Below, one piece after another: positions 59,782 through 64,000 of a DNA stretch of 64,000 nucleotides (positions are counted from its first letter, which is position 1; every line of letters starts with the position of its first letter). Origin of the DNA: Methylobacterium sp. (GTDB taxonomy: Bacteria > Pseudomonadota > Alphaproteobacteria > Rhizobiales > Beijerinckiaceae); the NCBI RefSeq assembly GCF_019745455.1, contig NZ_JAIETD010000102.1, forward strand, positions 22,358 through 86,357, read 5' to 3'. The translations under genes were made by a program, and so were the position numbers. Below the pieces are notes generated by a model, which was given only the letters and a program-made list of their open reading frames with translations, made no database searches and was not told the DNA's origin.

Positions 59782-60936
59782 ATGGACGCTGGCCCTCTCA
59801 AGACGCGCCGTCCTCCGGACGCCTGGCGGCCCGAAGGCTGCGAACGGATCGCCCTGGTGCTGCAGGGCGGGGGCGCTCTCGGGGCCTACCAGGCCGGAGC
59901 CTACCAAGCCCTTCATGAGGCCGGGCTCGAGCCGGACTGGGTCGCGGGCGTTTCGATCGGCGGGATCAACGGCGCCCTGATCGCCGGCAACCCGCCGGAG
60001 CGGCGCTTGGACCGCCTGCGCGAATTCTGGGAGACGATCACGGCGCGTCCGACCTGGCTCTTCACGCCTGACGGAGACGAAGCGCGCCGGGCTCGCAACA
60101 ACTGGTCGTCGCTTCAGGCCATGGTCCTCGGACAGCCGGGCTTCTTTTCTCCGCACATCCCAAACCCCTGGATGAGCCCTCGCGGCGCTCTCACCGCCAC
60201 CAGTTTCTACGACAGCTCGCCATTACGCGAGACGCTGCTACGCCTCGTCGACTTCGATCTCCTCAACCAGGGATCGACCCACTACGCGGCCGGGGCGGTC
60301 AATGTTCTCAACGGCAATTTCTACTACTTCGACAACGCCGAGACCGAGATCGTCCCCGAGCATGTCATGGCGAGCGGGGCGTTGCCCCCTGCCCTGCCCA
60401 TGGTGCAGATCGGGTCCGGCTGGTACTGGGACGGTGGCCTCGTCTCCAACACGCCGCTGCAGCACCTCCTCGACCACGCCGGCTGCCGCAGCATGCTGGT
60501 GTTCCAGGTCGATCTGTTCAGCGCTCGCGGGGTGCTCCCGCGCGACATGTTCGACGTGCTCGCCCGGGAGAAGGACATCCGGTATTCGAGCCGCACACGG
60601 CTGATCACGGACACCTATACGGAGCGTCACCGGCAGAACCTGATCCTGAAGCGCCTGCTCGACAAGGTCGCGGATGGGGATCTCGATGACGAGGAACGCG
60701 CGTTGAAGGAGAAGCTGTGCGATCTGCCGCGGATCACGATCCTTCACCTGATCTACCAGCAAATGGCCTATGAGGGTCAGGCCAAGGATTACGATTTCAG
60801 CGCGGAATCCATGCGCGAGCACTGGGACAGCGGCTACCGAGACACGCAGCGGACGCTCCGGCATTCGGACTGGCTGGCCATGCCGGCCGAGGATAGCGGC
60901 ATCCTGGTCCACGATGTCCACCGCACGGACGACTGA
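59782..60936 (+). CDS. Patatin-like phospholipase (DUF3734 type)
   Basis: The 384-residue product has the patatin oxyanion motif LVLQGGGALGAYQAGAYQAL, the nucleophile elbow GVSIGG with catalytic Ser near residue 56, and the Asp of the dyad in YWDGGLVSNTPLQ near residue 215. The C-terminal extension is that of the DUF3734 subgroup. It hydrolyses acyl esters. Subgroup members are often found with poly-3-hydroxybutyrate genes, which fits the divergent adc-bdhA pair. GGGGAG precedes the ATG. Confidence 0.93.
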   Translation: MDAGPLKTRRPPDAWRPEGCERIALVLQGGGALGAYQAGAYQALHEAGLEPDWVAGVSIGGINGALIAGNPPERRLDRLREFWETITARPTWLFTPDGDEARRARNNWSSLQAMVLGQPGFFSPHIPNPWMSPRGALTATSFYDSSPLRETLLRLVDFDLLNQGSTHYAAGAVNVLNGNFYYFDNAETEIVPEHVMASGALPPALPMVQIGSGWYWDGGLVSNTPLQHLLDHAGCRSMLVFQVDLFSARGVLPRDMFDVLAREKDIRYSSRTRLITDTYTERHRQNLILKRLLDKVADGDLDDEERALKEKLCDLPRITILHLIYQQMAYEGQAKDYDFSAESMREHWDSGYRDTQRTLRHSDWLAMPAEDSGILVHDVHRTDD

Positions 60937-61451
60937 CGTTCAGCCGGCAGCAGCTCCGGTTGGGGTGTGTGGCACGGTCGGCCGTCGCACCACGATCTTA
61001 AGGATCTCCGCTCACGACGTGTGAGGGCTGGTTCTTGGTGTTGCCGCCGAGGGGAGGCGCCCGCGATGGACCCGGTACGCCGCATTCGGCGCGGCTGACC
61101 TGACGAGGGCGCCTCTTCGGTTCGGGCAGGCTACCGCATCGTCCGCCGACGAGCTCGAGCTGCGCGAGGAGGCCGTCTGCGATCTTGAGGTCGGGGTCGG
61201 CGTAGGCGTAGCGGAACCACGTCAGCACCTTCGCCTTCCAACGTTCCCGATCCTGTAGCCGTCATTGGGCTCTCGAAATGGCCGAGCATCTCTGAACGCC
61301 GCCAGCCGCAGACTGCAGACCTCACGCGCGAACTGATCCTACCGCGAAACTCGCCGGGATTCGGAAGTGCTCGATTCCGCTCTTTACCGCGGGCGCAATG
61401 CCGCCGAGCACCTTCTCGAGGGTGCAACTCGCTTTCTCGCCGCCACCGCGA
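60937..61451. other. Region without a recognised gene
   Basis: Short frames on the minus strand (for example around 61150-61230, reading FRYAYADPDLKIADGLLAQLEL) look locally protein-like but have no start or family match. They may be a remnant. Confidence 0.35.
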
Positions 61452-61913
61452 TCAGAGCGGCATGTTGACCATGTCGCGACAGTCTCGCGCGCAGTCGCGG
61501 CAGGTGGCGGCGCACCGCATCATCTGCTCGTCGCCGGCAATAGCGTCGCAATCTCGCGCACAAGCCTCGCACAGCTGAGCGCAGGCGCCACAGATCACGC
61601 CGTGCTGTGGCGAACTGCGAAGCAAGGAGTTGGCAGTCGTTTGGCACATCTCGGCGCAATCGAGCAGCAGCGCCAGATGGGCGGGCGCGACGTGAACTCC
61701 GCCCTTCTCCGTGCAGTAGCGCGCCGTCTCCAGACACATGCGGTGTGACTTGAGACAGCTATCGATGCACTCCTCCCGAGTCATCATACCCTGCATCATC
61801 CCTGGCATGGCAGGTGCCGCACCACCCGACCCCTGAGCCCGAACGGCACCCGCGATGGTGCCGGCAGCGGCCACGGCTACATACGATCCGAGAAGCTGAC
61901 GACGGTCCCACAT
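61452..61913 (-). CDS. Csp-type four-helix copper-storage protein (DUF326), Tat-exported
   Basis: The 153-residue product has a Tat signal (DRRQLLGSYVAVAAAGTIAGA) and a Cys-rich helical bundle with 15 Cys, many as CxxxC or CxxC on helix faces (CIDSCLKSHRMCLETARYC, CAEMCQ, CGACAQLCEACARDC, CAATCRDCARDC). This is the pattern of Csp1 of methanotrophs, which stores Cu(I) inside the bundle. I start at 61913 (MWDRRQ). It faces away from the Rieske gene. With copA, copB and DUF305 it adds a copper reservoir. Confidence 0.9.
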   Translation of the reverse strand: MWDRRQLLGSYVAVAAAGTIAGAVRAQGSGGAAPAMPGMMQGMMTREECIDSCLKSHRMCLETARYCTEKGGVHVAPAHLALLLDCAEMCQTTANSLLRSSPQHGVICGACAQLCEACARDCDAIAGDEQMMRCAATCRDCARDCRDMVNMPL

Positions 61914-62294
61914 GCTCTGACCCCCAATTGGATCCGGGCCCAGGCGAGCCATGGTCTCGGTAAGCGGTGCCAGGGATGACAATGCATTCGGTCGGCTCAG
62001 CCTGCAGGTCGGTTGATACCACAGTCCCCTTATCAATCCAGTACCGGCGAGCCGTGACCGCTGCGGTCCAAGCTAGGCCGCATCGAACCCCGGATGTCGT
62101 CACAGGTGCAGGTTGAAGGAGAAGCTGGCCCCACAACAAGCTCTTCCGGATGCATGTTACGGACCACCTCGCGATCGATCTGGCTGTTTCGACTACGTCA
62201 CGGGGTATGCTCTGCTGGAATGCGAGGGTTGCGCTCTCGCGTTCATGTGCCGCTGCTTCTTGCCTACAAGCCTCGGCAACGCGATTTCAAGGCT
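61914..62294. other. Divergent region between csp and the Rieske gene
   Basis: It must carry promoters for both genes. No gene and no confident operator were recognised. Confidence 0.35.
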
Positions 62295-62840
62295 ATGTCT
62301 GATGCACTTGCTGTTCCGGCCGCCGAGCCGACCCGACGCGACTTCCTCTTCATTGCAACCGGCGCTGCTGCGGCAGTCGGTGCGGGTGCGGCGGCCTGGC
62401 CGTTCATCGCTTCGCTTGCGCCCGATGCTGAAACCATCGCGTCCGGCGCACCGGTCGAGCTCGATCTCGCGCCGATCGCGCAGGGCCAGATCGTCAAGGT
62501 GTTCTGGCGCGGCAAGCTGATCTTCGTCCGCCACCGAACGGAGAAGGAAATCGCCGAAGCACGCGCGGCGCCGCTCGAGGCCTTGATCGACCCGCAGCCG
62601 GATCAGGCGCGCGTCAAGGAAGGCCGCGACCAATGGCTCGTCGTCTACGGTAACTGCACGCATCTGGGCTGCGTGCCGCTCGGCCACCAAGGCCAGCACG
62701 AGGGCTGGTTCTGCCCCTGCCACGGTTCGCTGTTCGACACCTCGGGCCGCGTGCGCCGCGGGCCGGCGCCGATCAACCTGCCGATCCCGCCCTACACCTT
62801 CGTCTCCGACGCGAAGATCCGGATCGGCGAGACCGGGTGA
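62295..62840 (+). CDS. petA: Rieske iron-sulfur subunit of ubiquinol-cytochrome c reductase
   Basis: The 181-residue product has a Tat signal/anchor (EPTRRDFLFIATGAAAAVGAGAAAWPF) and the Rieske cluster motifs CTHLGCVPLG and CPCHGSLFDTSGR, with FVRHRTEKEI typical of PetA. In the bc1 complex it moves electrons from ubiquinol to cytochrome c1. Cytochrome b and c1 genes are not here, so this is a solitary paralogue or a relocated copy. The frame is open upstream, but family homology starts at this ATG. Confidence 0.92.
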   Translation: MSDALAVPAAEPTRRDFLFIATGAAAAVGAGAAAWPFIASLAPDAETIASGAPVELDLAPIAQGQIVKVFWRGKLIFVRHRTEKEIAEARAAPLEALIDPQPDQARVKEGRDQWLVVYGNCTHLGCVPLGHQGQHEGWFCPCHGSLFDTSGRVRRGPAPINLPIPPYTFVSDAKIRIGETG

Positions 62841-62977
62841 GGTCTCTCGCGACGGGGTGCTTAGTCCCGATCTGACCAGATCAAGGGAGCCGCGTAACGT
62901 CTCTGCGCGAGCGGCGGCCTGACCATGGCTGTAAGATCAGGGGTGCAGCGCGTCTATAAGAGCATCGGCGATAAACG

Positions 62978-63646
62978 ATGAACGAAGACGGCAAAGACGA
63001 GAAGAGGTCGGACAGTCCGGCGGGCGAGGCGGCTCAGGCCGCCGACGCGGCCGTGCGCCGGGTTCTGGTTGAAAGCTATCGCGACCTCCTCGGCTTCCTG
63101 CAGCGGCGCTTAGGCAGCGAGAGCGAGGCGGAGGAGGTCCTTCAGGCTTTCATGCTGCGCGCGATCGAACGCGCAGGGGATCTGCGCGACATCCGCTCGG
63201 TGCGCGGCTGGCTTAGCCGGCTCCTCGCCACCGCCATCGTCGACCATCAGCGCCGGGCGATCACGCGGCGGCGGCGGGAGGTGACGATGCCGACGGATGA
63301 GATGGATGTCTTCGCGGTCGAGCCGGACGCGGAGATCGACAAGGCGGTGTGCGACTGCCTCTACAAGCTGCTGCCGACCCTCAAGCCGGAACACTCGGAG
63401 GTGATCTGGCGCATCGACCTGCTCGGGGAGCCCCGCGATCGGGTTGCGGTCAGCCTCGGGACGAGCGTCAACACCATCACGGTGCGGCTGCACCGCGGGC
63501 GCCAGGCCCTCAAGAAGCGCCTTGAGGAAATGTGCGTCGTCTGCGTGGAGCAGGGCTTCCTCAACTGCGGCTGCGACGAGGCGCCGGCACCGTCCGGCGC
63601 GCACCCGCAAGGCGCCGCCGCGTCAGGGAGCAAGGAGGTTCCATGA
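62978..63646 (+). CDS. ECF-type RNA polymerase sigma factor
   Basis: The 222-residue product has region 2 (LGFLQRRLGSESEAEEVLQAF, then SVRGWLSRLLATAIVDHQRR) and region 4 (VIWRIDLLGEPRDRVAVSLG and NTITVRLHRGRQALKKRLEEM). A Cys-rich tail (MCVVCVEQGFLNCGCD) follows, which could bind metal or form a redox switch. No anti-sigma gene is adjacent. The stop overlaps the next gene as ATGA. It is the intact relative of the pseudogene at 17539. Confidence 0.9.
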   Translation: MNEDGKDEKRSDSPAGEAAQAADAAVRRVLVESYRDLLGFLQRRLGSESEAEEVLQAFMLRAIERAGDLRDIRSVRGWLSRLLATAIVDHQRRAITRRRREVTMPTDEMDVFAVEPDAEIDKAVCDCLYKLLPTLKPEHSEVIWRIDLLGEPRDRVAVSLGTSVNTITVRLHRGRQALKKRLEEMCVVCVEQGFLNCGCDEAPAPSGAHPQGAAASGSKEVP

Positions 63647-63894
63647 CCCAATCCCATGAACGCTCGGTCAAGCCGAACGCGTCGGCTCGCGTGGTGAAGC
63701 TCGCCTTGATCGGCTTTCTCCTGATCGGCGCGTTCTATCTCCTGACCGAGCACCAGGCCCACCTGTTCGGAGTCCTGCCCTGGCTCCTGCTCCTGGCCTG
63801 CCCGCTCCTCCATCTCTTCATGCATGGCGGGCACGGGCACAGCAGAGATGACAGCTCCGCGAGCGACGGCCCGCCGTCTAGCCACCGCCCCTAG
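63643..63894 (+). CDS. DUF2933 family small membrane protein
   Basis: The 83-residue product has two hydrophobic segments (LALIGFLLIGAFYLLTE and LPWLLLLACPLLHLFMHGGHGH) and ends in a His-rich tail. The CPLLHLFMHGGHGH piece is typical of DUF2933. AAGGAGG is ideally placed before the ATG, which overlaps the sigma stop. The His-rich end and repeated association of this family with copper genes suggest a metal role; this is inference. Confidence 0.88.
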   Translation: MTQSHERSVKPNASARVVKLALIGFLLIGAFYLLTEHQAHLFGVLPWLLLLACPLLHLFMHGGHGHSRDDSSASDGPPSSHRP

Positions 63895-64000
63895 GGTGCC
63901 GTCCGGAAAGTGGTTGGAATTCGGTGCGGCGCGATCTCCGATAACACGAGGGTATCGTTTCAGGCTGCGAGGTCAATCGGCTGATCGATGGGCTTGGTGT

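Noticed and set aside
62861..62890. GATCTGACCAGATC-like dyad upstream of the ECF sigma gene, first taken as another FixK site
   Set aside because: The half-site spacing does not fit TTG(A/C)-N6-(T/G)CAA on either strand.

Overview
The window is about 64 kb of GC-rich DNA with strong G/C bias at third codon positions. It most resembles an alphaproteobacterium of the order Hyphomicrobiales, possibly a Methylobacteriaceae or Microvirga-like lineage. The pointers are a Ti-plasmid-type trb gene order, a MucR/Ros regulator, HisKA_2-type kinase, Tat-exported Rieske protein and the style of the small secreted copper-associated proteins. The genus is an inference. No rRNA, tRNA, CRISPR array or complete insertion sequence was recognised.

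Region 1 (1-11.8 kb) is a mating-pair-formation type IV secretion cluster: the end of a TraF-type peptidase, traH, then trbI-G-F-L-K-J-E-D-C-B read on the minus strand (operon order trbB-C-D-E-J-K-L-F-G-I). No trbH, relaxase or coupling protein is in view. It suggests a plasmid or integrative conjugative element. Region 2 (12-18 kb) is a decayed border zone: an Lrp/AsnC regulator, a Xre antitoxin beside a frameshifted RelE-like toxin, an ORF broken by a stop, a membrane histidine kinase, a small Cys-containing membrane protein and an ECF sigma gene that has lost its central part.

Region 3 (18-22.3 kb) holds two membrane proteins (VTT/DedA-like and YeeE/YedE), a mono-heme cytochrome c and an ABC-exporter membrane domain without its ATPase. 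Region 4 (22.6-35.6 kb) is a tight nine-gene minus-strand operon: transketolase, fused transaldolase/phosphoglucose isomerase, short 6-phosphogluconate dehydrogenase, glucose-6-phosphate dehydrogenase, HAD phosphatase, 6-phosphogluconolactonase, gluconokinase, second HAD phosphatase and phosphoketolase. It is a complete oxidative pentose phosphate branch coupled to phosphoketolase cleavage. A glucoamylase (37.4 kb) and glycogen synthase (47.8 kb) nearby suggest coupling to glycogen turnover.

Region 5 (36-54 kb) is a copper/envelope-stress island: DUF305, two multicopper oxidases, CopB (frameshifted near its C-terminus), a Met-rich Spy-like protein and several small secreted proteins. Region 6 (54.3-60.9 kb) is a three-gene electron-transfer module: a seven-heme cytochrome c, a ferric-reductase-like cytochrome b, and a fusion of a Met/Gly-rich periplasmic domain with a flavin reductase and 2Fe-2S ferredoxin. 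It lies just downstream of acetoacetate decarboxylase and 3-hydroxybutyrate dehydrogenase, with a divergent patatin-like gene. Region 7 (61.4-64 kb) has a Tat-exported Csp-type copper-storage protein, a solitary Rieske protein, an intact ECF sigma factor and a DUF2933 membrane protein.

Four intergenic regions carry 14-bp dyads resembling Crp/Fnr-FixK sites (upstream of copA, the Met-rich Spy-like gene, a small secreted gene and the adc/patatin pair). This hints that copper handling, ketone-body metabolism and the electron-transfer module respond to a shared oxygen or redox signal.
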